Below, in pieces: positions 56,484 through 64,000 of a stretch of DNA of 64,000 nucleotides. How positions within the stretch are numbered: position 1 is the first letter of the stretch; each line of letters begins with the position of its first letter. The position numbers were made by a program, and so were the translations under genes. The stretch comes from an uncultured Bradyrhizobium sp. (GTDB taxonomy: Bacteria; Pseudomonadota; Alphaproteobacteria; Rhizobiales; Xanthobacteraceae). Location: positions 99,029 to 163,028 of the forward strand of contig NZ_CAKZHY010000092.1 of the NCBI RefSeq assembly GCF_936928535.1, written 5' to 3'. The notes under the pieces were generated by a model that saw only the letters and a program-made list of their open reading frames with translations, did not search any database and had not been told where the DNA came from.

Positions 56484-56984
56484 TTACTCCCCATCCGTCG
56501 TGGTTTCAGCGTCTTCGCGCGGACGGCGCGGGCCGCGATCACCGCGGAAGCCACCACCGTCGCGGTCACCGCCACGGAAACCGCCTTCGCGGTCGCCACG
56601 GAAGCCGCCGCCTTCACGATCGCGGAATCCACCGCCACGGTCGTCACGCTCGCGATCACGATCCGCCTTGCGCATCATCGCCGACGGGCCTTCCTCGAGC
56701 TCTTCGACGCGGACGCTGAGATAGCGGATCACGTCCTCGCTGATGCGCTCCTGACGCTCGATCTCGGCGATCGCCGCGGACGGCGCGTCGATGTTGAGCA
56801 GCACGAAGTGCGCCTTGCGGTTCTTGTTCATGCGGTAGGTGAGGGAGCGAACGCCCCAATTCTCGGTCTTGGTGACCTTGCCGCCGAGACCTTCGACGAT
56901 GCCGGTCATCTGCGCAGTCAGCTCTTCGACCTGCTGCGTGCTCGCGTCCTGGCGCGCGAGAAAAACATGCTCATAGAGAGCCAT
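56484..56984 (-). CDS. rpsF: 30S ribosomal protein S6 with long RGG-type tail
   Basis: A 166-residue S6. The folded core starts [20 protein letters not shown] and ends at about residue 108; the remaining 58 residues are Arg/Asp/Gly repeats ([13 protein letters not shown] type), longer than the about 100-130 residues of most S6 proteins. Start is the ATG 56984 because MALYEHV is the family start; an upstream frame of 10 codons is spurious. S6 assembles with S18 onto 16S rRNA. Confidence 0.93.
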   Translation of the reverse strand: MALYEHVFLARQDASTQQVEELTAQMTGIVEGLGGKVTKTENWGVRSLTYRMNKNRKAHFVLLNIDAPSAAIAEIERQERISEDVIRYLSVRVEELEEGPSAMMRKADRDRERDDRGGGFRDREGGGFRGDREGGFRGGDRDGGGFRGDRGPRRPREDAETTTDGE

Positions 56985-57023
56985 TGTCGTCCTTTCCTCG
57001 TGTTGGCGCATCACCCGGCGTCA

Positions 57024-57051
57024 AGCCCTTAAGAGACCTTCGGAAAGGACT
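57024..57051 (-). promoter_or_regulatory. S6:S18 leader motif (rpsF autoregulation)
   Basis: In the rpsF leader RNA, a 7-base stem AGUCCUU/AAGGGCU (allowing one G-U pair) encloses a 5-prime bulge UCCG and a small hairpin AAG-GUCU-CUU. A stem, CCG bulge and terminal hairpin are the hallmarks of the known S6:S18 autoregulatory RNA motif that mimics 16S rRNA. It lies 39 bases before the rpsF start. Structure drawn by hand. Confidence 0.5.
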
Positions 57052-57175
57052 CTGGGATCAAGCTCAGAAGGCGGAAACACGGGACGACGGGCCGACTGGC
57101 CCTGCCACACCAAAATCACTGAGGATTTGCTGAGACCGTCCGTTCAGCTCCCGGCCGGGGTCTGCGGATGCGCGC

Positions 57176-57203
57176 GTTATACGGATTTTGGCCGGCTTGG
57201 CAA
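57176..57203 (-). promoter_or_regulatory. Candidate sigma-70 promoter of the rpsF operon
   Basis: On the minus strand TTGCCA (57203-57198) and TATAAC (57181-57176) are spaced 16 bases apart. Transcription from here would give a leader of roughly 190 bases, which contains the S6:S18-like motif. Confidence 0.5.
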
Positions 57204-57291
57204 GGTTGCGGGCCATGCTTTCGGTCCGGATTGCCGCGGGGCGGCTGTCTAGGGCCGGTCCTCCCATACCACATCGCGCTTGATCTATTTG

Positions 57292-57308
57292 TTTGTATGA
57301 CATACAAA
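57292..57308. promoter_or_regulatory. Perfect TetR-type operator palindrome
   Basis: TTTGTATG-A-CATACAAA: 8-base arms around one central base. It is 20 bases before the TetR start at 57329 and about 90 bases from the rpsF promoter. The position and symmetry fit autorepression of the tetR-desaturase operon. Binding inferred. Confidence 0.65.
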
Positions 57309-57328
57309 TAAATCAGGGAGAGGATCTG

Positions 57329-58033
57329 ATGGCGGAAAAGCCTGCGCAGGAGCCGCTTGAGGCGGCAGCAGACCCCAAGCACGCCGCGCGGGCGACACGT
57401 TCGGCTGGCCGCAAAATGCGGTCCCTGCTGCTGGATGCCGCGAGCCCGCTGTTTCGGGAGCGGGGGCTGGCGGGCACCGCGATCACCGACATCGCAGCCG
57501 CGGCGGACGCGTTCCCAAGCCAGATCACCTATTACTTCCGCACCAAGGAGGCGCTGTTCGTCGAATGCGCCTGCCGTGATCTCTTGTATCTGGCGCGCGC
57601 GACCGAACAGGCGGCGCTGAAGGCGCGCACGCCGCGGGAATACACCCACGCATTGGCCGAGACCGTTACGGCGAGCGATTCGATCGCCTTTTTTGCCGAG
57701 GCGCTGACGCTGACGCGGCGACGCCAGGATCTGGCGCCGCTGGTCGAGCGCACCATCGAGCGCCTGCATGCTGAGGGCGCGCGCGCCTATGCGGGCCAGG
57801 TCGAGCGCCACGGCTGGCGCTCGCTGCGCGCGCCCGACGAAAGCTCGCGGCGGTTCTGGGCCGTCGCCATCGGAATCATTCTCGAAGGCTATGCCATGGG
57901 CCGTTCGCCCGAGGCGCTGTGCGCCGAGATGCTGCGCGTGCTCGGCGAGCAGGCGAAACCCGCCGGTGATGCGGCACGCCTGCGTCTCGTCGACGAGCGC
58001 GACACATCAAGTCAGCGGAACGAGGAGGGCTAG
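57329..58033 (+). CDS. TetR/AcrR-family transcriptional regulator with desaturase operon
   Basis: A 234-residue regulator: after a 28-residue charged lead, helix-turn-helix KMRSLLLDAASPLFRERGLA and TAITDIAAAADAFPSQITYY, then FRTKEALFVECACR. The C-terminal domain is helical. ATG chosen at 57329 behind GGGAGAGGA. It is followed 3 bases later by a fatty-acid desaturase, so it is likely to sense acyl chains or related ligands, like DesT in Pseudomonas, by analogy only. Confidence 0.85.
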   Translation: MAEKPAQEPLEAAADPKHAARATRSAGRKMRSLLLDAASPLFRERGLAGTAITDIAAAADAFPSQITYYFRTKEALFVECACRDLLYLARATEQAALKARTPREYTHALAETVTASDSIAFFAEALTLTRRRQDLAPLVERTIERLHAEGARAYAGQVERHGWRSLRAPDESSRRFWAVAIGIILEGYAMGRSPEALCAEMLRVLGEQAKPAGDAARLRLVDERDTSSQRNEEG

Positions 58034-58036
58034 GTC

Positions 58037-59062
58037 ATGACCGCGCTTCGGATGCGAGCTCGCGATTTCCTGACCGACGATCAACTCGCCGACGTGCGGC
58101 AGCGCGTGACCTGGAAGGGTGTCGCGATGATCGCCCACGCATGGGCGCTGATCGTTGCCGCGATCGCATTGGTCGCGTGGTGGCCCAATCCGCTGACCTA
58201 CGTCTTCGCTGTTGCCATCATCGGCTCACGCCAGCTCGGCCTTGCAATCCTGATGCACGACGGTGCGCATGGTTGTCTGTCCGCGGACGAGAAAACCAAC
58301 CTGATGCTGAGCCAGTGGTTCTGCGCCTACCCGCTCTTTGCCGAGACGCGCAGCTATCGGCGTTATCACCTCCAGCATCACGCGCGCACCCAGCAGGAGG
58401 ATGATCCCGATCTGGTGCTGTCGGCGCCGTTTCCGATCACGAAGCTGAGCTACCGCCGCAAGTTCATTCGCGACCTCACCGGGCAGACGGGCTACCAGCA
58501 GCGCAAGGCGCAATTGCTCAATGCGCTCGGCCCTACGAATTGGCCGTGGCGCCAGCGCGCCGCTCATGTCTGGGAGAAGCTCGGCCCGCAATGCCTCGTC
58601 AACGCTGCAATGTTCGCCGCGTGCGTTGCTGCCGGCGTGTGGTGGGCCTATCCGCTGCTCTGGCTGGTGCCGCTTCTGACCTGGATGATGGTGATCACCC
58701 GCATCCGCAACATCGCCGAACACGCCGTCGTGCCCGACAGCAGCGATCCCTTGCGCAACACGCGCACCACGCGCGCCAATTTTCTCGAGCGTCTGTTCAT
58801 CGCGCCGTATTACGTGAACTACCACCTCGAGCATCATCTGCTGTTCTACGTGCCCTGCTACAATCTGCCGAAAGTCCACCGCCTGCTCAGCGAGAGCCGG
58901 CACGCCGGCCGCATGGAGGTGCAGCCGGGCTATGCCGCGGTGCTGCGGCTTGCGACCGCAAAGCCCGATCGGGATGACCGTCCTGGCAAGCTCGTGAATA
59001 GCGCGCGACGCGCGCGGGCGGGGGCGGCGGTCGACGCCAACCAGACCAACGGCGGATTTTAG
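58037..59062 (+). CDS. Membrane fatty-acid desaturase
   Basis: A 341-residue integral membrane di-iron enzyme with the three His boxes H74-D-G-A-H78, H111-L-Q-H-H115 and H263-L-E-H-H267, plus NIAEH at 225-229. Four main hydrophobic segments. It inserts a double bond into an acyl chain using O2. The HDGAH/HLQHH/HLEHH set recalls DesA/CrtR-like desaturases. Regulated with the TetR gene ahead of it, 3 bases upstream. Sequence tail is Arg/Ala-rich. Confidence 0.87.
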   Translation: MTALRMRARDFLTDDQLADVRQRVTWKGVAMIAHAWALIVAAIALVAWWPNPLTYVFAVAIIGSRQLGLAILMHDGAHGCLSADEKTNLMLSQWFCAYPLFAETRSYRRYHLQHHARTQQEDDPDLVLSAPFPITKLSYRRKFIRDLTGQTGYQQRKAQLLNALGPTNWPWRQRAAHVWEKLGPQCLVNAAMFAACVAAGVWWAYPLLWLVPLLTWMMVITRIRNIAEHAVVPDSSDPLRNTRTTRANFLERLFIAPYYVNYHLEHHLLFYVPCYNLPKVHRLLSESRHAGRMEVQPGYAAVLRLATAKPDRDDRPGKLVNSARRARAGAAVDANQTNGGF

Positions 59063-59108
59063 GGGGCCGCATCCCCGGTCGAAGACTGGCGGAAGTTCCT
59101 ATCTTGGC

Positions 59109-59138
59109 TTGACATTCCGGCCCCGGACAGTGTCTACG
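59109..59138 (+). promoter_or_regulatory. Candidate promoter of the fabD operon
   Basis: TTGACA at 59109-59114 is a perfect -35; a weak -10 (TCTACG, 59133-59138) follows after 18 bases. About 100 bases of leader remain to fabD. Also in the 174-base gap there is no other gene. Confidence 0.4.
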
Positions 59139-59237
59139 GCCCCTTTCGGAGCATGGTCGGGAACCAAGGCTCGGGCCGGACGTCAACGGCTGCCGGGTTC
59201 TCGAAGCACACGACTTGAGTGATCCAGGAGCGCGCCG

Positions 59238-60197
59238 ATGACGGCAGCATTCACATTTCCAGGGCAGGGTTCCCAGGCGGTTGGCATGGGCAAGGCCTTG
59301 GCTGACGCTTTTTCGGTGGCGCGCGCCGTGTTCGACGAGGTCGATGCCGCGCTTGGAGAGAAGCTGACCGCGACGATCTGGGAAGGTCCGGCTGAAACCC
59401 TTCAGCTCACCGAGAACGCCCAGCCGGCCCTTATGGCGGTGTCTGTGGCGACCCTGCGCGTGCTGGAGGCTGAGGCTGGATTTTCCGTGGGGCGGGATGC
59501 AGCCTTCGTGGCAGGCCACTCGCTCGGTGAATATTCGGCGCTGGCTGCGGCCGGCAGCCTGACGATTTCGGACACCGCGCGATTGCTTCGCACCCGCGGT
59601 CTCGCAATGCAAAAGGCCGTACCGGTCGGCGCCGGCGCGATGGCCGCGCTGCTCGGCCTCGACTACGACGCGGCCATGGAGGTCGCCAAGGAGGCGGCTC
59701 AGGGGCAGGTCTGCCAGGCCGCCAATGACAATGGTGGCGGGCAGGTGGTCGTCTCCGGCGACAAGGCCGCAGTCGATCGCGCCGTCGAGATCGCCAAGAC
59801 CAAGGGCGCCAAGCGCGCGATGCTGCTGCCGGTGTCCGCGCCGTTCCATTGCCAGCTGATGCAGCCCGCGGCCGACGCGATGGCCGAAGCGCTGTCCAAG
59901 GTCACGATCAAGGCGCCGGCCGCGCCGCTGGTGTCGAACGTGCTGGCCAGCGCCATCACGGATCCCGACGAGATTCGCCGCCGGCTGGTCGAACAGGTGA
60001 CCGGCACGGTGCGCTGGCGCGAGTCGGTTGCCTATATGGCGGGGCAGGGCGTCACCCGTTTCTTCGAGATCGGTGCCGGCAAGGTGCTAACGGGTCTCGT
60101 CAAGCGTATCGCCGACGGCGCTGTTGGCGTGTCGGTGGGCGGTCCCAACGACATTGCCGCCGCCAAGGATGCATTGGCCGCTGCGATGCAGGGCTAG
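59238..60197 (+). CDS. fabD: Malonyl-CoA:ACP transacylase
   Basis: A 319-residue acyltransferase: FPGQGSQAVGMG near the N-terminus and the nucleophile S95 in AGHSLGEYSA, with the catalytic His in SAPFHCQLM. It loads malonyl onto ACP for elongation. First gene of fabD-fabG-acpP-fabF. ATG at 59238. Confidence 0.95.
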   Translation: MTAAFTFPGQGSQAVGMGKALADAFSVARAVFDEVDAALGEKLTATIWEGPAETLQLTENAQPALMAVSVATLRVLEAEAGFSVGRDAAFVAGHSLGEYSALAAAGSLTISDTARLLRTRGLAMQKAVPVGAGAMAALLGLDYDAAMEVAKEAAQGQVCQAANDNGGGQVVVSGDKAAVDRAVEIAKTKGAKRAMLLPVSAPFHCQLMQPAADAMAEALSKVTIKAPAAPLVSNVLASAITDPDEIRRRLVEQVTGTVRWRESVAYMAGQGVTRFFEIGAGKVLTGLVKRIADGAVGVSVGGPNDIAAAKDALAAAMQG

Positions 60198-60209
60198 AGG
60201 AGTTTCTCA

Positions 60210-60947
60210 ATGTTCGACCTCACTGGCAAAAAGGCGCTCGTCACCGGCGCGACCGGCGGCATCGGCGGCGCGATCGCACAGGCGCTGCATGCGCAGGGCG
60301 CGACCGTTGCGATTTCAGGGACGCGCAAGGAAGTGCTGGATGAGCTTGCCGGCAAGCTCGGCGAGCGCTCCCATGTGCTGCCCTGCAATCTGTCCAAGGC
60401 CGATGAGGTCGAGGCACTGGTGCCGGCTGCGGAAGCCGCCATGGGCCAGGTGGACATCCTCATCGCCAATGCCGGCATCACGCGCGACAATCTGTTCGTT
60501 CAACTGCGCGACGAGGATTGGGATGAGGTCATCAACGTCAACCTGACGGCGACCTTCCGCCTGGCGCGCGCCGCCACCAAATTGATGATGCGCAAGCGCT
60601 TCGGCCGCATCATCGCGATCACGTCGATCGTCGGCGTGACCGGCAATCCCGGCCAGGGCAATTACACCGCGTCGAAGGCCGGCCTGATCGGCATGATCAA
60701 GACGCTGGGCGCCGAATACGCCAAGCGGGGCGTCACGGCCAATTGCATCGCGCCCGGCTTCATCAAGACGCCGATGACGGATGCGCTCAACGACAAGCAG
60801 CGCGAGACCATCCTGGCCAAGGTTCCGGCAGCCCGTCTGGGCACCCCCGAGGACATCGCGGCCGCCGCTGTCTACCTGAGTTCGAACGAAGCAGCCTACG
60901 TCACCGGCCAGACCATCCACGTCAACGGCGGCATGGCCATGATCTGA
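60210..60947 (+). CDS. fabG: 3-oxoacyl-ACP reductase
   Basis: A 245-residue SDR with the Rossmann motif TGATGGIGGA (about 12-21), NAG at about 88-90 and catalytic Y-x-x-x-K in NYTASKAGL. It reduces 3-ketoacyl-ACP with NADPH in fatty-acid elongation. It follows fabD after 12 bases. Confidence 0.95.
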   Translation: MFDLTGKKALVTGATGGIGGAIAQALHAQGATVAISGTRKEVLDELAGKLGERSHVLPCNLSKADEVEALVPAAEAAMGQVDILIANAGITRDNLFVQLRDEDWDEVINVNLTATFRLARAATKLMMRKRFGRIIAITSIVGVTGNPGQGNYTASKAGLIGMIKTLGAEYAKRGVTANCIAPGFIKTPMTDALNDKQRETILAKVPAARLGTPEDIAAAAVYLSSNEAAYVTGQTIHVNGGMAMI

Positions 60948-61256
60948 CGCGTCGTTCCGCACTGCCCACATGGCTGGTGTGGATGCGGCAAACGGCCGTT
61001 TCCGGAGCGAATTGAGGCGTGTAGTCAAGGCAGTTGAAGTATGATAACCGGACCTTCAACGGATGGGCAAAGAACGCCATTGCAGGTTTTTGAAACCCTG
61101 TATATTGGCGATGCGGAGCCTTGGCCGTCGTTCGCCGGGTCTCTATCGGTTAAGATGGGGCCAAATCAAAGTTCGTAAGCGAAGGCAGTCAACGACCACG
61201 ACGGCTCGTATCGTCCCGGGGGGTCGGGTCTACAGGGAACAACACGAGGTTATGCA
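60948..61256. other. 309-base fabG-acpP intergenic region, no gene seen
   Basis: I found no convincing open reading frame or RNA gene. A possible acpP promoter is TTGCAG (about 61080) with TATATT 15 bases later (TGTATATTGG), weaker spacing than ideal. A long leader of about 150 bases would precede acpP. The region is notably less GC-rich around that point. Confidence 0.35.
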
Positions 61257-61496
61257 ATGAGTGACATTGGCGAGCGGGTTAAGAAGATCGTGGTCGAACA
61301 CCTTGGTGTTGAACCCGAAAAGGTTGTCGACGCAGCGAGCTTCATCGATGACCTCGGCGCCGACAGTCTGGACACCGTCGAGCTGGTGATGGCGTTCGAA
61401 GAAGAATTCGGTTGTGAGATTCCGGACGACGCCGCTGAGACGATTCTCACCGTCGGCGACGCCACGAAGTTTCTCGAGAAGAACGCGAAGAGCTAA
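61257..61496 (+). CDS. acpP: Acyl carrier protein
   Basis: A 79-residue ACP; S37 in [12 protein letters not shown] is the 4-phosphopantetheine site. Acidic helical protein that carries growing acyl chains. ATG 61257 behind ACACGAGGTT. A 309-base gap separates it from fabG, allowing its own promoter. Confidence 0.96.
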   Translation: MSDIGERVKKIVVEHLGVEPEKVVDAASFIDDLGADSLDTVELVMAFEEEFGCEIPDDAAETILTVGDATKFLEKNAKS

Positions 61497-61524
61497 GGCT
61501 CTTCATTTTCGCGGGGACAACATT

Positions 61525-61563
61525 GAAACCGGACGGGCCGCTTCCCAGCGGTCAGCCGGTTTC
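61525..61563 (+). terminator. Stem-loop terminator-like structure after acpP
   Basis: GAAACCGG (61525-61532) pairs with CCGGTTTC (61556-61563), with an inner CCGCT/AGCGG stem, then TTGTTATT. The stem follows the acpP stop by 28 bases. The T-rich tail is imperfect, so it could attenuate rather than stop transcription into fabF. Confidence 0.6.
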
Positions 61564-61604
61564 TTGTTATTGGCCGTGAATCTTTCGATGCGGAGTTTTC
61601 GGAT

Positions 61605-62870
61605 ATGAGGCGGGTTGTCGTCACTGGTCTCGGCATGGTGTCGCCACTCGGCTGCGGCGTCGAGCCGACCTGGAAACGTATCCTCAACGGCGAAAGCGGT
61701 GCTCGCGCGATCGAGAGCTTCGACGTCTCTGATCTGCAAACCAAATACGCCTGCACAGTGGTGCGCGGCGATGGCAGCAACGGCAGCTTCAACCCTGATA
61801 TCTGGATGGAGCCGAAGGACCAGCGCAAGGTCGACGACTTCATCATTTTCGGCATGGCCGCGGCCGGCCAGGCGCTCGACGATGCCAACTGGCATCCCGA
61901 GACCGAAGAGGACAAATGCGCGACCGGCACCATGATCGGCTCGGGCATCGGCGGCCTCAGCGGTATCGCCGACACCGCGATCCTCCTGAAGGAGCGCGGA
62001 CCGCGCCGGGTGTCGCCGTTCTTCATTCCGGGCCGCCTGATCAATCTCGCCTCCGGCTACGTCTCGATCGCGCATGGGCTGAAGGGCCCCAACCATTCCG
62101 TTGTCACGGCCTGCTCCACCGGCGCGCATGCGGTCGGTGATGCTGCCCGTCTGATCGCGCTCGGCGATGCCGACGTGATGGTTGCCGGTGGCGCCGAGTC
62201 GCCGATCAGCCGCATCGGCATTGCCGGCTTCAACGCCGCGCGCGCGCTGTCGACCGGCTTCAACGAGACGCCCGAGAAGGCCTCGCGTCCCTACGACAAG
62301 GACCGCGACGGTTTCGTGATGGGCGAGGGCGCCGGCGTCCTGGTCCTCGAGGAGCTCGATCATGCCCGGCGCCGCGGCGCGAAGATCTATGCCGAGGTGA
62401 TCGGCTACGGCCTGTCGGGCGACGCCTATCACATTACGTCGCCGTCGCCCGATGGTGATGGCGGCTTCCGCAGCATGTCGGCCGCGCTGAAGCGCGCCGG
62501 CCTGACCGCGTCCGATCTCGACTACATCAACGCGCACGGTACCTCGACGCCGCTCGGCGACGAGATCGAGCTCGGCGCGGTGGAGCGGCTGCTCGGCAAT
62601 GCCGCCTCCAAGGTGGCGATGTCCTCGACCAAATCGTCGACCGGCCATCTGCTCGGCGCGGCCGGCGCGATCGAGGCGATCTTCGCGATCCTCGCGATTC
62701 GCGATAATGTCGTGCCGCCGACCATCAACCTGGACAACCCGTCGGTGGCGACCGCGATCGATCTCGTGCCGCACAAAGCCAAGCAGCGCGAGGTGAACGT
62801 CGCCTTGTCGAATTCTTTCGGTTTCGGCGGTACCAATGCGTCGGTGATCGTCCGGCGTCTGGCCCAATAG
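61605..62870 (+). CDS. fabF: 3-oxoacyl-ACP synthase II
   Basis: A 421-residue condensing enzyme. Nucleophile C170 in VVTACSTGAHA; catalytic His in NAHGTSTPLGD and STGHLLGAAGAIE. It elongates acyl-ACP with malonyl-ACP. ATG 61605 preceded by a weak ribosome-binding site. Confidence 0.95.
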   Translation: MRRVVVTGLGMVSPLGCGVEPTWKRILNGESGARAIESFDVSDLQTKYACTVVRGDGSNGSFNPDIWMEPKDQRKVDDFIIFGMAAAGQALDDANWHPETEEDKCATGTMIGSGIGGLSGIADTAILLKERGPRRVSPFFIPGRLINLASGYVSIAHGLKGPNHSVVTACSTGAHAVGDAARLIALGDADVMVAGGAESPISRIGIAGFNAARALSTGFNETPEKASRPYDKDRDGFVMGEGAGVLVLEELDHARRRGAKIYAEVIGYGLSGDAYHITSPSPDGDGGFRSMSAALKRAGLTASDLDYINAHGTSTPLGDEIELGAVERLLGNAASKVAMSSTKSSTGHLLGAAGAIEAIFAILAIRDNVVPPTINLDNPSVATAIDLVPHKAKQREVNVALSNSFGFGGTNASVIVRRLAQ

Positions 62871-62995
62871 TTTGCGTTTGAGACGAATCCACCGTTTTGC
62901 CGTATTCGGCGATAGTCATGTCTGTGGGCGCGTGCATTTGGCTCGGCAAGCGATTGTCAGGCTGCGATTGAACCAGCAGGATTCAGGTTGCTTCG

Positions 62996-64000
62996 ATGAG
63001 TGAAAGGCCGCCCATTTCGCCCCGGAGTCCGCGGGCAGCGCTCGAGCCCGAGCAGGTCCCGCCGCCGCCGAAGCGTTCGGAGCGGGCGCGCAATCCGTTC
63101 GTCGTGGTCGGCAACGCCATCATCACCTTGCTCCTGATCGGCATGATCGGCGCCGGCGCGGCCTATTATTACGGCCGGCAGGTGCTGGAGTCGCCGGGGC
63201 CGCTGAAGGAAGACAAGGTCGTCAACATCCCGCAGCGTGCGGGCAAGCGCGACATCGCCGAGACCCTGAACAAGGAAGGCGTCACCGACGTCAATCCATG
63301 GGTGTTCATCGGCGCTGTGGCTGCGCTGAAGGCGAGCTCGGATCTCAAGCCCGGTGAATATTCGTTCCAGAAGAACGCGAGCCTGCGCGACGTCATTGGC
63401 ACCATCGTCGAGGGCAAGGTGGTCCAGCACGCCGTCACAATTCCCGAGGGCTTGACCTCCGAGCAGATCGTGGCGCGGCTCACCGACAACGACATCTTCA
63501 CCGGCAGCGTGCATGAATTGCCGCGGGAAGGCACGCTGCTGCCCGAGACCTACAAGTTCCCGCGCGGGACCCCGCGTGACCAGGTGATCCAGCGCATGCA
63601 GCAGGCGCACAAGCGCGTGCTCGCCGAGATCTGGGAACGGCGCAGCCAGGACCTGCCGGTCAAGACTCCTGAGCAGTTGGTGACGCTGGCCTCGATCGTC
63701 GAGAAGGAGACCGGCAAGCCGGACGAGCGCAGCCGTGTTGCGGCCGTGTTCGTCAATCGCCTCAAGCAGAAGATCAAGCTGCAGTCCGACCCGACCATCA
63801 TTTATGGCCTCGTCGGCGGCAAGGGGACGCTCGGACGTCCGATCAAGCGCAGCGAGATCACGCAGCCCTCGCCCTACAACACCTACGTGATCGAGGGCCT
63901 GCCGCCGGGGCCGATCTCCAATCCCGGCCGCGCCTCGCTGGAGGCCGCCGCCAACCCGGCCCGCACCCGCGACCTCTATTTCGTCGCCGATGGCTCGGGC
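62996..64000 (+). CDS. mltG: Endolytic transglycosylase MltG (C-terminus cut by window)
   Basis: 335 codons inside the window from ATG 62996. A proline/arginine-rich cytoplasmic N-terminus, one transmembrane helix (about 37-60, NAIITLLLIGMIGAGAAYYY), a LysM-like linker, and the YceG/MltG domain with the catalytic E in ASIVEKETGKPDERSRVA and LQSDPTIIYG. It cuts nascent glycan strands in the periplasm. It follows fabF as is usual in this lineage; the end is missing. Confidence 0.9.
   Translation, partial: MSERPPISPRSPRAALEPEQVPPPPKRSERARNPFVVVGNAIITLLLIGMIGAGAAYYYGRQVLESPGPLKEDKVVNIPQRAGKRDIAETLNKEGVTDVNPWVFIGAVAALKASSDLKPGEYSFQKNASLRDVIGTIVEGKVVQHAVTIPEGLTSEQIVARLTDNDIFTGSVHELPREGTLLPETYKFPRGTPRDQVIQRMQQAHKRVLAEIWERRSQDLPVKTPEQLVTLASIVEKETGKPDERSRVAAVFVNRLKQKIKLQSDPTIIYGLVGGKGTLGRPIKRSEITQPSPYNTYVIEGLPPGPISNPGRASLEAAANPARTRDLYFVADGSG

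Overview
The window is a dense, GC-rich (mid-60s percent by eye) stretch of alphaproteobacterial chromosome. The conserved block rpsF-rpsR-DUF2232-rplI-dnaB-alr-radA-cvpA-purF, the fabD-fabG-acpP-fabF-mltG cluster, DUF47-pit, NnrU, an ActS-free, PadR/TetR-rich gene content, GTG/TTG starts and Rhizobiales-style palindromic repeats all point to Bradyrhizobium or a close relative. I see no tRNA, rRNA, CRISPR array, insertion sequence or prophage; the window looks like core chromosome with small accessory insertions.

Layout. 0-4 kb (minus): SWIM zinc-finger protein, DUF5691 protein, MoxR AAA+ ATPase and the start of a DUF5682 protein, a YehQ/YehL/YehM-like set of unknown function. 4-8.4 kb: MmcQ/YjbR protein, a carboxymuconolactone-decarboxylase-like (CMD) protein, a His/Gly-rich PadR regulator with an O-methyltransferase, and an acetolactate-synthase-like TPP enzyme. 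8.5-18.7 kb: CBS-domain ClC channel, Lin0512 protein, acetyltransferase, serine hydrolase, a DUF2892/ECF sigma/AhpD-like mini-operon, DUF429 protein, glutathione transferase, a TetR-TauE pair with repeated operator-like sites, CsaA, an ArsC-like reductase and a PAS-type protein. 19-25.9 kb: a complete branched-chain-amino-acid-type ABC transporter (livG-livF-SBP-livH-livM), then DUF47-pit behind a PHO box, then gdx (SugE) behind a clear guanidine-II riboswitch. 26-37.2 kb: prfC, a secreted protein, NnrU, an acyl-CoA synthetase, a YfgM-like TPR protein, a lipoprotein, der, an MFS exporter, an orphan SBP paralogous to the one at 20.6 kb, and an SDR.

37.3-57 kb (mostly minus) carries the housekeeping series listed above. 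It is broken by two insertions: 41.4-48.0 kb, mainly plus strand (an orphan periplasmic binding protein overlapping a GGDEF-EAL protein, TauE, small exported proteins, a frameshifted GFA gene, xth), and 51.2-54.2 kb (cyclopropane-synthase-like methyltransferase and a cytochrome-c-like protein with a long Lys/Pro/Glu/Ala tail). The rpsF leader contains a stem-bulge-hairpin that fits the S6:S18 autoregulatory motif. 57.3-59 kb is a TetR-desaturase pair with a perfect operator-like palindrome, and 59.2-64 kb is the fatty-acid synthesis cluster running into mltG, cut by the window end.

Best-supported regulatory discoveries: the guanidine-II riboswitch with its visible Shine-Dalgarno-sequestering helix (25861-25931), the PHO box before DUF47-pit (23832-23849), the S6:S18-like leader (57024-57051), and two unlisted-size membrane microproteins (37292-37435 after purF; 51172-51291). 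The most function-suggestive undescribed pairings are the binding protein plus GGDEF-EAL operon and the anti-sigma-less ECF operon.
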